Part shown: positions 41,505-50,159 of the stretch, piece by piece | Numbering within the stretch: the stretch's first letter is position 1 | Layout of the letters: the number at the start of each line of letters is the position of its first letter | Source of the DNA: Clostridia bacterium | GTDB taxonomy: Bacteria; Bacillota; Clostridia; Christensenellales; Aristaeellaceae | DNA: 64,000 nucleotides | Direction: 5' to 3' | Assembly: GCA_017541105.1 (NCBI GenBank) | Contig: JAFXZS010000002.1 | Span: forward strand, 1 to 64,000 | The notes under the pieces: generated by a model | The model's database searches: none | Seen by the model: only the letters and a program-made list of their open reading frames with translations | What the model was told of the DNA's origin: nothing | Translations under genes and position numbers: made by a program

Positions 41505-41533
41505 AGCATACCTTTATTCCCTTCTTTTGTCAA
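41505..41533 (-). promoter_or_regulatory. Promoter of the ABC-F/MATE operon
   Basis: On the minus strand TTGACA (41533-41528), a 17-bp spacer and TATGCT (41510-41505). It overlaps the last codons of the glycosylase gene and gives a leader of about 190 bases. Confidence 0.8.
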
Positions 41534-42048
41534 CCGTAACCTGACGGGGAAGGGGGATCTTTCAGAACGGACCAAGCGGCAATCAGCTTTTCCAAAGACC
41601 AGCGGGCGTTGGCGGGACTGGTGGACGGGAGGCAGACAGCCTCCCGTCCGATTTTCGGCAGAATATATCTTGCGTACATTTCGAATGACTTTTGTCCGTT
41701 GCAATAAATCCGCTCAATGGGACTGCTGTCCAGAATAATCCGCAGATCATTGGGACGGACATCCCGGATGCTGGCATCGGAGGAACCGGTGACGGTACAG
41801 CTGGCGATGGAATCCCAGAGGGCCAGGCCATGTCCGAGGATCAGCGCTTTTTTTTCGGAGACGGAAGCGGGAACCTCCGTGCCATACAGCGCCGCGATGA
41901 CTTTCCAGAAGCGGTTTTGGGGATGCCCGTAAAAGAAGTTCTGCTCTCTGGAACGGACCGAAGGAAAGGAGCCGAGGATCAGGATCCGGCTGTTATCGCT
42001 GAAGAGAGGTTCAAAGGGATGCTGTATTCTCTGTACCGATGAATTCAC
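41530..42048 (-). CDS. DNA-deoxyinosine/uracil glycosylase-family protein
   Basis: The product of 172 residues has RILILGSFPSVRS (motif A) and YGHPQNRFWKVI, then CLPSTSPANAR (motif B-like), as in the mismatch-specific UDG/deoxyinosine group. It removes damaged bases as the first step of base excision repair. I chose the GTG at 42048 because GGAGG lies upstream; an ATG farther upstream lacks conservation. It follows the aldo/keto reductase by 43 bases. Confidence 0.82.
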   Translation of the reverse strand: MNSSVQRIQHPFEPLFSDNSRILILGSFPSVRSREQNFFYGHPQNRFWKVIAALYGTEVPASVSEKKALILGHGLALWDSIASCTVTGSSDASIRDVRPNDLRIILDSSPIERIYCNGQKSFEMYARYILPKIGREAVCLPSTSPANARWSLEKLIAAWSVLKDPPSPSGYG

Positions 42049-42091
42049 AGGCAGGCTCCTCCGTGTCCGACGTCTGTTTGCGGACGGACGG

Positions 42092-43228
42092 TTATTCAGC
42101 CGTAAGATTTTTCCAGGCGGCCTGCAGGCCTTCAATAATGGACAGATGCTGCGGGCAGGCAGCCTCGCAGGCTCCACAGCCCACGCATTGATCCGCGCCG
42201 TTGCCATTGCGGCGGATGCCCTGGAACTGCCAGTCATGTTCGGGATTGACATTATAAAGGGATACGTTATTCCAGACGGAGAAAATACCGGGAATGTTCA
42301 CGCCGTTGGGACAGGGCATACAGTAACGGCAGCCTGTACAGCCGATTTTTGTCCGGTTCAGGTAAGCGGCGCGTACATCGTCCATCAGCTTTCTTTCTTC
42401 CGGAGACATAATTCCGCTGTCCACGGTATCAAAGATGCGGAGATTCTCATCAATCTGCTCCGCCTCATTGCAGCCGGACAAAACCACGGATACTTCCGGA
42501 TGATTGCACAGCCAGCGGAAAGCCCATTCCACGGGAGAGCGCCGGACCGGGAAGGCGTCATACAGCGCCTGTACATTGTCCGGCGCGCTGGCCAGACGGC
42601 CGCCCAGCAGGCCCTCCATGATGACGACGGGAATCCCCAGAGAGCCGGCCAGCTCCAGGCCCCGGGTGCCCGCCTGATTGTTGACATCCATAAAATTATA
42701 CTGAATCTGGACCATATCCCAGTCGTTGTCCTTCAGAATATACTCAAACTGATCATAGGGCCCGTGGAAGGAGAAGCACTTGTAGCGGATTTTTCCGGCT
42801 TTTTTCATATCGTCGAAAAACTCCGGCGCGCCGATGGCCTTAAAAGACTCCCATTTTTCACGATTGATGCCGTGCATCAGATAAAAATCGATATGATCCG
42901 TCTGCAGCTTGTTCAGCTCTTCCTCCAGAAGAACTTCCATGCTGGCGCGGTCATGGACCGCTTCCAGGGGCATTTTGGTCGCGATGGTGACCCTGTCGCG
43001 ATACCCGTCCCGCAGCGCTTTCCCCAGCACGATTTCAGATGTTTTGCTCAGATAGACATAGGCCGTATCGATATATGTGACGCCGCCGTCGATCGCCCTG
43101 CGGATTAAGGAAACAGCTTTCTGTTCGTCAATTACGCTGTCTCCGGAAGCGGCCCCGTTGAAGCGCATACACCCCAGGCCAAAGGCGGAAGACCGGATGT
43201 TCAGTTTTCCCATCGTGCGATATTTCAT
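42092..43228 (-). CDS. Aldo/keto reductase with C-terminal 2[4Fe-4S] ferredoxin domain
   Basis: Residues 1-290 form the AKR barrel (RTMGKLNIRSSAFGLGCMRF, ATKMPLEAVHDR, DFYLMHGINR, MEGLLGGRLA). Residues 300-378 carry clusters CTGCRYCMPCPNG and CVGCGACEAACPQ. This fusion is common in anaerobes; NAD(P)H and ferredoxin are the likely redox partners. The ATG at 43228 follows AAAGGGG; a start at 43237 is an alternative. Confidence 0.92.
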   Translation of the reverse strand: MKYRTMGKLNIRSSAFGLGCMRFNGAASGDSVIDEQKAVSLIRRAIDGGVTYIDTAYVYLSKTSEIVLGKALRDGYRDRVTIATKMPLEAVHDRASMEVLLEEELNKLQTDHIDFYLMHGINREKWESFKAIGAPEFFDDMKKAGKIRYKCFSFHGPYDQFEYILKDNDWDMVQIQYNFMDVNNQAGTRGLELAGSLGIPVVIMEGLLGGRLASAPDNVQALYDAFPVRRSPVEWAFRWLCNHPEVSVVLSGCNEAEQIDENLRIFDTVDSGIMSPEERKLMDDVRAAYLNRTKIGCTGCRYCMPCPNGVNIPGIFSVWNNVSLYNVNPEHDWQFQGIRRNGNGADQCVGCGACEAACPQHLSIIEGLQAAWKNLTAE

Positions 43229-43284
43229 TTCCAACAAACCCCTTTCAGACGTTTATATTATCCTGTGCCGTTGCGTTTGCCTGT

Positions 43285-43315
43285 ATTGTAAACATTAGAG
43301 CGAACTCTATGTCAA
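43285..43315 (-). promoter_or_regulatory. MerR-type promoter of the aldo/keto reductase operon
   Basis: On the minus strand TTGACA (43315-43310) and TACAAT (43290-43285) are separated by 19 bp, and the spacer holds the dyad TAGAG-TTCG-CTCTA (43309-43296). A 19-bp spacer with a centred dyad is the hallmark of MerR-family activators, here like the NmlR/AdhR redox group. No merR gene is in the window. Confidence 0.75.
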
Positions 43316-43405
43316 GCCCTTTCCCGCATCCGGGCGGGGCGGCCGGCGGAAGGGCGTACGGACAGAAAAAAACTCTGCTGCCCGGCGCAGCAGAGTTTGC
43401 AGCCT

Positions 43406-44401
43406 TTATTCCTCCTTGTCCAGCTGAATGCTGCCGGAGGTTGTATGGATGGAGCAGCGGGCGCTTCCGTCACCGAAAACATATGTATTGCCGTTTTTCT
43501 CGAGCGCCAGATCACTGCGGAAAGACCCGGAGGTGGTGCTGAATTCGCCGGTGAACCCGGGTTTGCCAGACAGGAGCGCATGCACATTACCGGAGGTGGA
43601 GCGAAGAACCAGTTCCCGGAAGTCACCGGGCCGGACAAAAACATCTCCGCTGGTGGAGGAGCATTCTGCCCGGTCTGATCCGGCCATTTCAGCCGAGACG
43701 TTTCCGGAGACGGAAACAGCCTGTATGCTGTCCGCCCGGTCGGTCATGGCGATCGAGATGCTCCCGGAAGAGGAATTCGCGCGGATACTTTTTGCATTGG
43801 CCAGGGAGGCGCTGATCCTGCCGGAAGAGGTTGACAGCGATACGGATTCGGCCGCGGTGCTTTGCCGGAATGAAATACTGCCGGAAGAAGCGGAGGCCGT
43901 CAGGTTTTTCACATCCGCGGAGGCGGAAATGCTGCCGGAAGAAGTATGCAGGAGAATTTCGTCCGCGGCAAGACCTTCGATCTCCAGATCGCCGGAGGAG
44001 GTACCGATTTCCGTGCTTTTCAGCACGGTTCCCTCAGGAAGGGAGACGGTCAGCGCTTTGGTCACGTTCCGGAAAAGGCGAAAACCGGGGGCGGTATACC
44101 GAATCCGAAGTGTCTGCCCGTCCAGCCACCAGCGGAGAAGATCCGGGTCCGAAAGAGATCTGTCAGAGGATTCGCTGACATGGATTCCGCTGCCGGTGTG
44201 GTATTCGATCCGGACACAGCCCGCGGTCCAGCCGATATCCAGGTTTTCAACGGGGGAGGTGACGGTTGTGTCTCCGGAAGTATAACGGTCAGCATTTTCA
44301 TAGGTGTATCCGATGTTTTTTCCGAAAAGCAGGATGGCACAAACAGCCAGCAGCACCAGGCAGAGAATCAGCAGAACGGTTTTTACGGAAGACTTTGACA
44401 T
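43406..44401 (-). CDS. DUF4097 (adhesin-like beta-helix) membrane-anchored protein
   Basis: An N-terminal membrane segment (VKTVLLILCLVLLAVCAILL) is followed by a long series of SSGSIS / TSGSF repeats, the DUF4097 beta-solenoid (for example LHTSSGSISASADVKNLTAS). The length is 331 residues. GAGGGA precedes the ATG at 44401. It is the third gene of the ECF sigma operon and may be the target or sensor for the anti-sigma factor. Confidence 0.85.
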   Translation of the reverse strand: MSKSSVKTVLLILCLVLLAVCAILLFGKNIGYTYENADRYTSGDTTVTSPVENLDIGWTAGCVRIEYHTGSGIHVSESSDRSLSDPDLLRWWLDGQTLRIRYTAPGFRLFRNVTKALTVSLPEGTVLKSTEIGTSSGDLEIEGLAADEILLHTSSGSISASADVKNLTASASSGSISFRQSTAAESVSLSTSSGRISASLANAKSIRANSSSGSISIAMTDRADSIQAVSVSGNVSAEMAGSDRAECSSTSGDVFVRPGDFRELVLRSTSGNVHALLSGKPGFTGEFSTTSGSFRSDLALEKNGNTYVFGDGSARCSIHTTSGSIQLDKEE

Positions 44402-44403
44402 AT

Positions 44404-45138
44404 TTATTTCCCTCTCTTCTCTTTTACGGCGGAAACCAGCAACCAGCATCCGCCTCCGCACAGCAGCAGCATCAGGGCAGTTGAGAAAATACTCTTGCTG
44501 TGCAGGGTGATCATATTCATCATATTGGCAAACAGGATCAGATCCACGGCAACAACCGCCAGCGGACGGCTGAAGCTGCCAAGCAGATTCCGAACCGGAC
44601 GGGCCCGGACCACAAACGGCAGAAAAGCCGCCGAAAGCCCGAACAGTGTCGCGGAAGCAGCCGTGAAGAACCAGGAACCGTGCGCGTACTGGCAGCTGGC
44701 TGCCAGCAGGGCAATCAGGCTCGCAGTGAAGAAGCAGAAAGTCCAGAACAGCTTGTCTCTCGGCGCCATCAGCGGGACAAGGATCAGCGACGCGGCCACT
44801 GTCAGGCCGGCAAGCACCAGGTAGAACCAGTCCAGCGCATGGCCGGAAGCAAGATTGACGATCAGGCATACCAGCACCGGGATCATAAAGATACCCGCGA
44901 CGACGGAGCCGACAGTCGTGCTGCGCCGCCTGAAACGCTTTGCCTGGTATTCAATGACCTGGTCCTTTTCCTCCCGCAGGCCGTTTTCAATCTCGCTGGC
45001 GCGAAGCTGGGTGAGCAGCGAGGAACAGTCAGGACATTCCGTCAGATGTTCCCGTATAATCTGTCTGCTGGACTCGCTGCAGACATCGTCTGCATAGAGC
45101 GGAAGCAGATCCCGAATGATTTCGCAATCAGTTTTCAT
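44404..45138 (-). CDS. Zinc-binding anti-sigma factor with membrane domain
   Basis: The N-terminal ZAS motif is H31-x3-C35-x2-C38 (EHLTECPDC) followed by about six membrane segments. Such proteins bind and inhibit the ECF sigma encoded just before them. It overlaps the sigma gene by 11 bases. Confidence 0.88.
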   Translation of the reverse strand: MKTDCEIIRDLLPLYADDVCSESSRQIIREHLTECPDCSSLLTQLRASEIENGLREEKDQVIEYQAKRFRRRSTTVGSVVAGIFMIPVLVCLIVNLASGHALDWFYLVLAGLTVAASLILVPLMAPRDKLFWTFCFFTASLIALLAASCQYAHGSWFFTAASATLFGLSAAFLPFVVRARPVRNLLGSFSRPLAVVAVDLILFANMMNMITLHSKSIFSTALMLLLCGGGCWLLVSAVKEKRGK

Positions 45139-45619
45139 GTTGATCCATCCTTTCCTGGAGTTTCAGACGGGCCCGATGATAGGTGACACGGGCCCAGTTT
45201 TCCGTCTTGCCGAAGATGGTACCGATCTCTCGAAAAGACAGTTCACCGAAGATCCGAAGTTCGAAGACTTCCCGGTAGGGCTCTTCCATGGCATGGAGCG
45301 CCACGTGAATCCTGAAGGACGAATCCCGATCCGCGGCCAGCTGCTCAATGCTTTTTTCCGTGGCGGGCAGGTCTTCCGGCATAGGTCCGGTTTTTTTACG
45401 GCGCCGGATTTCGTCCGTATAACAGTTTTTCGCAATGGTACACAGCCAGGTTACCTCGTCCGATTCGTTCCGGAAGTCCGAACCTTTGGCGAAAGCCCGG
45501 AAGAAGGCATCCTGTGTGATTTCTTCCGCCAGATGCCGGTCTCCCGCCAGCGTCATGACGTAGGAGAAGACGCGCATGAAGTGCGTATGATACATTCTTT
45601 CACAGGTTTCACGATTCAC
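45128..45619 (-). CDS. ECF-family RNA polymerase sigma factor
   Basis: Region 2 is DRHLAEEITQDAFFRAFAKGS and region 4 is YREVFELRIFGELSFREIGTIFGKTENWARV, in 163 residues. The start is GTG at 45619 with AAGGGAGG nine bases before it. It probably autoregulates its operon, since an ECF-type promoter lies upstream. Confidence 0.92.
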   Translation of the reverse strand: MNRETCERMYHTHFMRVFSYVMTLAGDRHLAEEITQDAFFRAFAKGSDFRNESDEVTWLCTIAKNCYTDEIRRRKKTGPMPEDLPATEKSIEQLAADRDSSFRIHVALHAMEEPYREVFELRIFGELSFREIGTIFGKTENWARVTYHRARLKLQERMDQHEN

Positions 45620-45651
45620 GCATCATCACCTCCCTTCCGGCCATTTCACAG

Positions 45652-45681
45652 ATTAGACGGGGAAAGCCGGGTTTCGTTACA
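45652..45681 (-). promoter_or_regulatory. ECF-type autoregulatory promoter
   Basis: On the minus strand TGTAAC with a following GAAAC (45681-45672) and CGTCTAAT (45659-45652) are spaced 16 bp, matching the AAC / CGTC pattern of ECF promoters. The rest of the 318-base intergenic region up to 45937 holds A-rich sequence without other genes. Confidence 0.75.
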
Positions 45682-45937
45682 TGGAAAAATAAAAAAATCA
45701 AAAAACGGCCAAAACAAAAAGAAAAACGGAAAACGGAAAGCCTCCCGGAAAGCTGCCCGCCGGATGATTGTACCAGATTTCCGGGCGGATCAGAAGACCT
45801 GTTTTGCCGGGGCGAAACGGGAACGGTTTCAGCGGGCTGCGCGGGGAGCAGGTTTGAAAATCACGGGGATTTATGGTATCATCCCAGCGAAACCGGCAGG
45901 ATGCCGTTTCGAAAAAGCGTGAAGGAAAACCCGTACG

Positions 45938-46489
45938 ATGCTGTATATTATGCGCCATGGAAAAACAGACTGGAATGTCCGGCATAAACTGCAGGGCAGG
46001 ACGGATATTCCGCTGAACGAAGAGGGCCGCCGCATGGCTGAAACGGCACGGGAGGAATACCGGGCGGTTCCGCTTGATGAATGCTGGAGTTCTCCGCTGG
46101 TACGGGCCCGGGAAACAGCAGAGATTGTCCTGCGCGGGCGGGGCATTCCGATCTATACGGATGACCGCCTTCGGGAGATGAGTTTCGGGGAGTATGAGGG
46201 CATGGAAAACACCTTTGACCATCCGGAATGCCCCATCAATGTGCTGTTCCGGAAGCCCGAGCTGTATACCTGCTCTGTCGGCGGGGCAGAGACCTTTGAA
46301 GCGCTGTTCGCACGGACCGGAGCATTTCTGCAGGAGGTGATCGATCCGCTGATGGCGCAGGGAAAGCATGTGCTGATTGTGGGACACGGCGCGATGAATC
46401 TGAGCATCATCAGCCGGATCCGGAATCTTCCCAGGGAAGCATTCTGGACGCCGGGGATTGAAAACTGCAGGATGATCCGGCTGATCTGA
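45938..46489 (+). CDS. Histidine phosphatase-family protein
   Basis: The RHG motif (MRHGKTDWN) holds the phospho-accepting His, and GHGAMNLS holds the second His. DIPLNEEGRRMAE and CWSSPLVRARETAEI are typical of the phosphoglycerate-mutase-like branch. The length is 183 residues. The substrate (for example a nucleotide or sugar phosphate) is unknown. Confidence 0.9.
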   Translation: MLYIMRHGKTDWNVRHKLQGRTDIPLNEEGRRMAETAREEYRAVPLDECWSSPLVRARETAEIVLRGRGIPIYTDDRLREMSFGEYEGMENTFDHPECPINVLFRKPELYTCSVGGAETFEALFARTGAFLQEVIDPLMAQGKHVLIVGHGAMNLSIISRIRNLPREAFWTPGIENCRMIRLI

Positions 46490-46506
46490 CCGGCGTGCCG
46501 AAAAAG

Positions 46507-46532
46507 AGACCTTCCGCGAAAGGTCTTTTTTC
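46507..46532 (+). terminator. Terminator after the histidine phosphatase gene
   Basis: AGACCTT/AAGGTCT with a six-base loop is followed by TTTTTT. Confidence 0.85.
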
Positions 46533-46596
46533 CTTGTCCGGCGAATAGTATACGCTGGATTCTGCTGAATATCAGTTAATACGGAGGGGAACACAC

Positions 46597-48009
46597 ATGA
46601 GCGATCATCAGGTTATAAATCCCTACCTGCCCAACTGGGAATATGTTCCGGACGGGGAACCTTATGTTTTCGGCGACAGGGTCTATGTCTACGGTTCCCA
46701 TGATTTCTTCGGCGGGGATGTATACTGCATGGGGGACTATGTCTGCTGGTCCGCACCGGCGGACGATCTGGGAAACTGGAAATATGAAGGCGCCATTTAC
46801 CGTAAAGACCAGGATCCGCACAATACGGATCTGCAGGGGAACCTTTACGCACCGGACGTGGCTGTGGGGCCGGACGGCCGCTATTACCTGTACTATGTAC
46901 TGAGCAACTGGGGTGTGGTTTCCGTCGCGGTCAGCGACCGGCCTGCCGGACCCTATGAGTTTTACGGCTATGTCCATTATCCGGACGGGACCCGGCTGGG
47001 AGAAAAGGAAGGGGATGAACCGCAGTTTGATCCGGGCGTGCTGACAGAAGGGGACAGAACCTATCTGTACACCGGTTTCTGCGGCTATGGAGACAAATCC
47101 CGGCATGGGGCCATGTGCACCGTACTGGACCGGGATATGCTGACGGTGAGGGAAGCACCGTGCTTTGTGGCTCCCGGTGTGATGTACAGCCAGGGCACGG
47201 GGTTTGAAGGCCATGAGTTTTTCGAGGCGCCTTCCATCCGCAAGCGGGGAGATCTCTACTATTTCATTTATTCTTCCATCCAGTTTCATGAGCTGTGCTA
47301 TGCTGTGAGCCGCGAACCCACACGGGGCTTTGTTTATCAGGGGGTGATCATCTCCAGCTGTGACAAGGGGATTGCGTCCTATAAGCCTGCGGACAAACCC
47401 ATGTATTATACGGCGAACAATCACGGCAGCATGGAGAAGATCGGAGAGGAATGGTATATCTTCTATCACCGGCACACGAACGGCACCAATTATTCCCGGC
47501 AGGGCTGCCTGGAAAAACTGTGTTTCCGGGAGGATGGCACCATCATCCAGGCGGAAATGACTTCCTGCGGCAGCGTTCGTCCCCTGAAAGGGAAAGGCCG
47601 GTATCCCGCCTATATCGCCTGCCATCTGTTCACGGATACGGAAGTGACCTATGTGCCCTGGTCCGGCTGGATGGACGACCGGTTTCCGAAGATTACCCAG
47701 GAAATCGAGGAAGGCGGACACGGCATCGGTTATATCGCAAACATGCGGGAATCCGCTACGGCCGGTTTCCGGTATTTCGACTGCCGGAATGTGGAGCGGA
47801 TCAGCATCCGGACAAAAGGATACGCCACCGGAAGGATGGAAATCCGCACAGCCTGGGACGGGGAAGCCCTGGGCAGCGTGCCGATCGGCTATGCCAACGT
47901 ATGGCATGACACAGAAGCGGAGATCCGGATTCCGGACGGTATCCAGTCCCTGTATTTTACTTTCAGAGGACAGGGGCACCTGCAGTTTGCGGGATTCGAG
48001 CTGAAATAA
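46597..48009 (+). CDS. Glycoside hydrolase family 43-like protein
   Basis: A five-bladed propeller pattern: PDGEPYVFGDRVYVYGSHD with the catalytic Asp region, YAPDVAVGPDGRYYLYY, and FFEAPSIRKRGDLYYFIYSS with the acid Glu. The C-terminal 150 residues (GFRYFDCRNVERISIRTKGY) look like a carbohydrate-binding beta-sandwich. There is no signal peptide, so it would act on imported arabinoxylo-oligosaccharides. Exact specificity is not decided. TACGGAGGGG precedes the ATG at 46597. Confidence 0.85.
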   Translation: MSDHQVINPYLPNWEYVPDGEPYVFGDRVYVYGSHDFFGGDVYCMGDYVCWSAPADDLGNWKYEGAIYRKDQDPHNTDLQGNLYAPDVAVGPDGRYYLYYVLSNWGVVSVAVSDRPAGPYEFYGYVHYPDGTRLGEKEGDEPQFDPGVLTEGDRTYLYTGFCGYGDKSRHGAMCTVLDRDMLTVREAPCFVAPGVMYSQGTGFEGHEFFEAPSIRKRGDLYYFIYSSIQFHELCYAVSREPTRGFVYQGVIISSCDKGIASYKPADKPMYYTANNHGSMEKIGEEWYIFYHRHTNGTNYSRQGCLEKLCFREDGTIIQAEMTSCGSVRPLKGKGRYPAYIACHLFTDTEVTYVPWSGWMDDRFPKITQEIEEGGHGIGYIANMRESATAGFRYFDCRNVERISIRTKGYATGRMEIRTAWDGEALGSVPIGYANVWHDTEAEIRIPDGIQSLYFTFRGQGHLQFAGFELK

Positions 48010-48019
48010 AGAACCGGCC

Positions 48020-49462
48020 TCAGGCGGGGAGATTGGCCAGGATCAGGTTCCGGTAAAAATCCACCGCGCCGGGAAGGCAATTGATTTCAATATTTTCGTT
48101 GAGTCCATGCATCCCTTTCATCTGCTCCGGTCCGTAGATGACCGGCGCAAAACGGACCACATTCTCACAGATCTCCTGATAAAACCGGGCATCGGTTGCG
48201 CCGGTCATGACATAGGGGCTGCCGGCACAGCCGGGAAAAGTTTCCGCCACTACGCGCTGCACCAGGCGGAAAGCTTTGCCGTGAATATCCGTGCAGCTTG
48301 TGTAATCCTCACTCTGAAGCACTTCCATTTCCAGTTTATGCTTTTTCGCACATTTCCGGATGATTTCCAGGCTTTCAGCCATCCCCTGATGAGGGATGAA
48401 GCGCATGTTTGCGCTGACAGTGGCCTTTTGCGGTATGACGTTGCAGGCGTCTGACCCGCTCTGCATGGTGAAGGCCACCGTGGTGCGGATCATTGCACCG
48501 GCCTGGGGGCTGATCAGGGGCAGTACCCGGAGCAGCAGCGGCCGGAACAGCCACAGGTTGGAAAAGATCCAACGCAGCGGAAAGGAGGCGTAAGGTGCCA
48601 GCGTTTCAAACATGGCGGCCACTTCTCCGGGCATCCGCCGGCGGAAGAGGTTGTGAGACTCCACATCGTGGACAAAATCTGCCAGCCGGGCAATCGGGGA
48701 ATGGGCAGCCGGCGCGCTGGCATGGCCGCCGCCGGAGCGGGCTGTAAAACGAACGTCCGCCTTGCCCTTCTCGAATACGCCGATCATCGCGAAATTGCCG
48801 GGAATACCTCCGATAGGCTCCCGGATGATCCCGCCGCCCTCATCACAGACAAGCCAGGGATGTACCCCTCTTTTTTTCATTTCCGCCACAAGCCCGGGGC
48901 AGCCATCCCCGCCCCATTCCTCCGTGCAGGAAGAGGAGAGGTATACATCGTTTTCCGGGACGATTCCTTCCGCAATGAGTTCTTCCGCGGCCTGAAAGAA
49001 GGCCATCAGGGAACACTTGGTATCCGAAGCGCCCCGGCCCCAGACTTTGCCGTCCCGGATGTCTCCGGAGAAGGGGGGATGGATCCAGTCGCCTTCCGCC
49101 GGCACCACGTCCTGGTGGCTCATCAGCACGAGCGGACGGGCATTGCTCTTCCCTTTCCAGAAATAGAGCAGGTTGCCGTTGATCTCTGTTTTTTCCATGG
49201 CCTGATGCACATGGGGAAACAGCTCTTCCAGCACCCGATGAAAGGCCAGAAACTTTTCCCGCTGCACTTCCCCGGGAATGGAGACGGTTTCCTGCCGTAC
49301 CATGGCGGACAGCTTTTCCGCGTAGGCCCGGGCGCGGTCCGGGTCCGGCATCGGTTCATAGGTGGATTTTTTCGGAGGAATCAGCAGCGTCCGTACCAGG
49401 CTGACCGCCAGCAGCAGAAGAAGCAGAGCAAAAACCCCGGCGGCGATCCAGGCGATCATCAT
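48020..49462 (-). CDS. M20-family metallopeptidase, membrane-anchored
   Basis: An N-terminal membrane helix (WIAAGVFALLLLLLAVSLV) is followed by M20 motifs MSHQDVVPAEG, WGRGASDTK (metal Asp) and SCTEEWGGDG (catalytic Glu and metal ligand), HASAPAAHSP and GATDARFY. The length is 480 residues. Its ATG overlaps the stop of the preceding membrane protein by ATGA. It probably trims peptides or N-acyl amino acids handled by the linked membrane proteins. Confidence 0.88.
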   Translation of the reverse strand: MMIAWIAAGVFALLLLLLAVSLVRTLLIPPKKSTYEPMPDPDRARAYAEKLSAMVRQETVSIPGEVQREKFLAFHRVLEELFPHVHQAMEKTEINGNLLYFWKGKSNARPLVLMSHQDVVPAEGDWIHPPFSGDIRDGKVWGRGASDTKCSLMAFFQAAEELIAEGIVPENDVYLSSSCTEEWGGDGCPGLVAEMKKRGVHPWLVCDEGGGIIREPIGGIPGNFAMIGVFEKGKADVRFTARSGGGHASAPAAHSPIARLADFVHDVESHNLFRRRMPGEVAAMFETLAPYASFPLRWIFSNLWLFRPLLLRVLPLISPQAGAMIRTTVAFTMQSGSDACNVIPQKATVSANMRFIPHQGMAESLEIIRKCAKKHKLEMEVLQSEDYTSCTDIHGKAFRLVQRVVAETFPGCAGSPYVMTGATDARFYQEICENVVRFAPVIYGPEQMKGMHGLNENIEINCLPGAVDFYRNLILANLPA

Positions 49463-50148
49463 TTCCGCGCAGCCTCCTTCAACCCTTTCCGATACTTCAG
49501 CCAGCTCAGGCCGATGGCAATTGCTCCGGCGGGAATTATCATGAAACTGGTGGAGGCAGTCAGGGACGGAACAAACATAAACAGCAGGGACATGATACAC
49601 AGGGGAACCAGCGCGAGACGGATATCCTTGCGGAAATATTTATAGGCCATGGCGCCGAAAAGGGCAGGCACGACATTCGCGAAGGCGGGCTGCAGGGCCG
49701 GGCTTTCCAGCACCGGGCGGAGGGGAATCATCCCCAGCACGCCCAAAGCAAGCACCACGATCGTGACCAGGGACGATGTGGCAATGGACAGGGTGGAAAT
49801 GACTTCATTTTCCGCCGTACCCGTTTTGGCGCCGACGAGTTCCCGGGCATTCATGGCGCAGGGAATCTTCATGTTGATCAGGTTGCCGGTGATGAAAGCC
49901 AGGTAGCTTCCGCCCGCACCCAGCATGGGTGTATATACCAGGTATTCCACAATACTGGAAACGGTCCAAACCAGGCCGACAGACAGGAACCCCCGCGCCG
50001 CGGCGCCAAGGTCGGGCATGGTGCCCAGCAGGCTGCCGATCACAAAAGGCGCGCCCAGCAACAGGATCAGCGTCAGCACGGAAACAATCCGCCCCAGCCG
50101 GTGGGTGGTTTTCATGTAAGCTTCGTATGCCACTTTCTTATCCATCAT
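49459..50148 (-). CDS. Membrane protein linked to DUF5058 and M20 peptidase (229 aa)
   Basis: About six hydrophobic segments are visible (LTLILLLGAPFVIGSLLG, LIPLRPVLESP-like and LFMFVPSLTAST). It is translated directly after the DUF5058 gene and overlaps the peptidase gene by four bases. No family name is recognised beyond this neighbourhood. It is probably half of a transporter. Confidence 0.75.
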   Translation of the reverse strand: MMDKKVAYEAYMKTTHRLGRIVSVLTLILLLGAPFVIGSLLGTMPDLGAAARGFLSVGLVWTVSSIVEYLVYTPMLGAGGSYLAFITGNLINMKIPCAMNARELVGAKTGTAENEVISTLSIATSSLVTIVVLALGVLGMIPLRPVLESPALQPAFANVVPALFGAMAYKYFRKDIRLALVPLCIMSLLFMFVPSLTASTSFMIIPAGAIAIGLSWLKYRKGLKEAARK

Positions 50149-50159
50149 TCAGATCCTCC

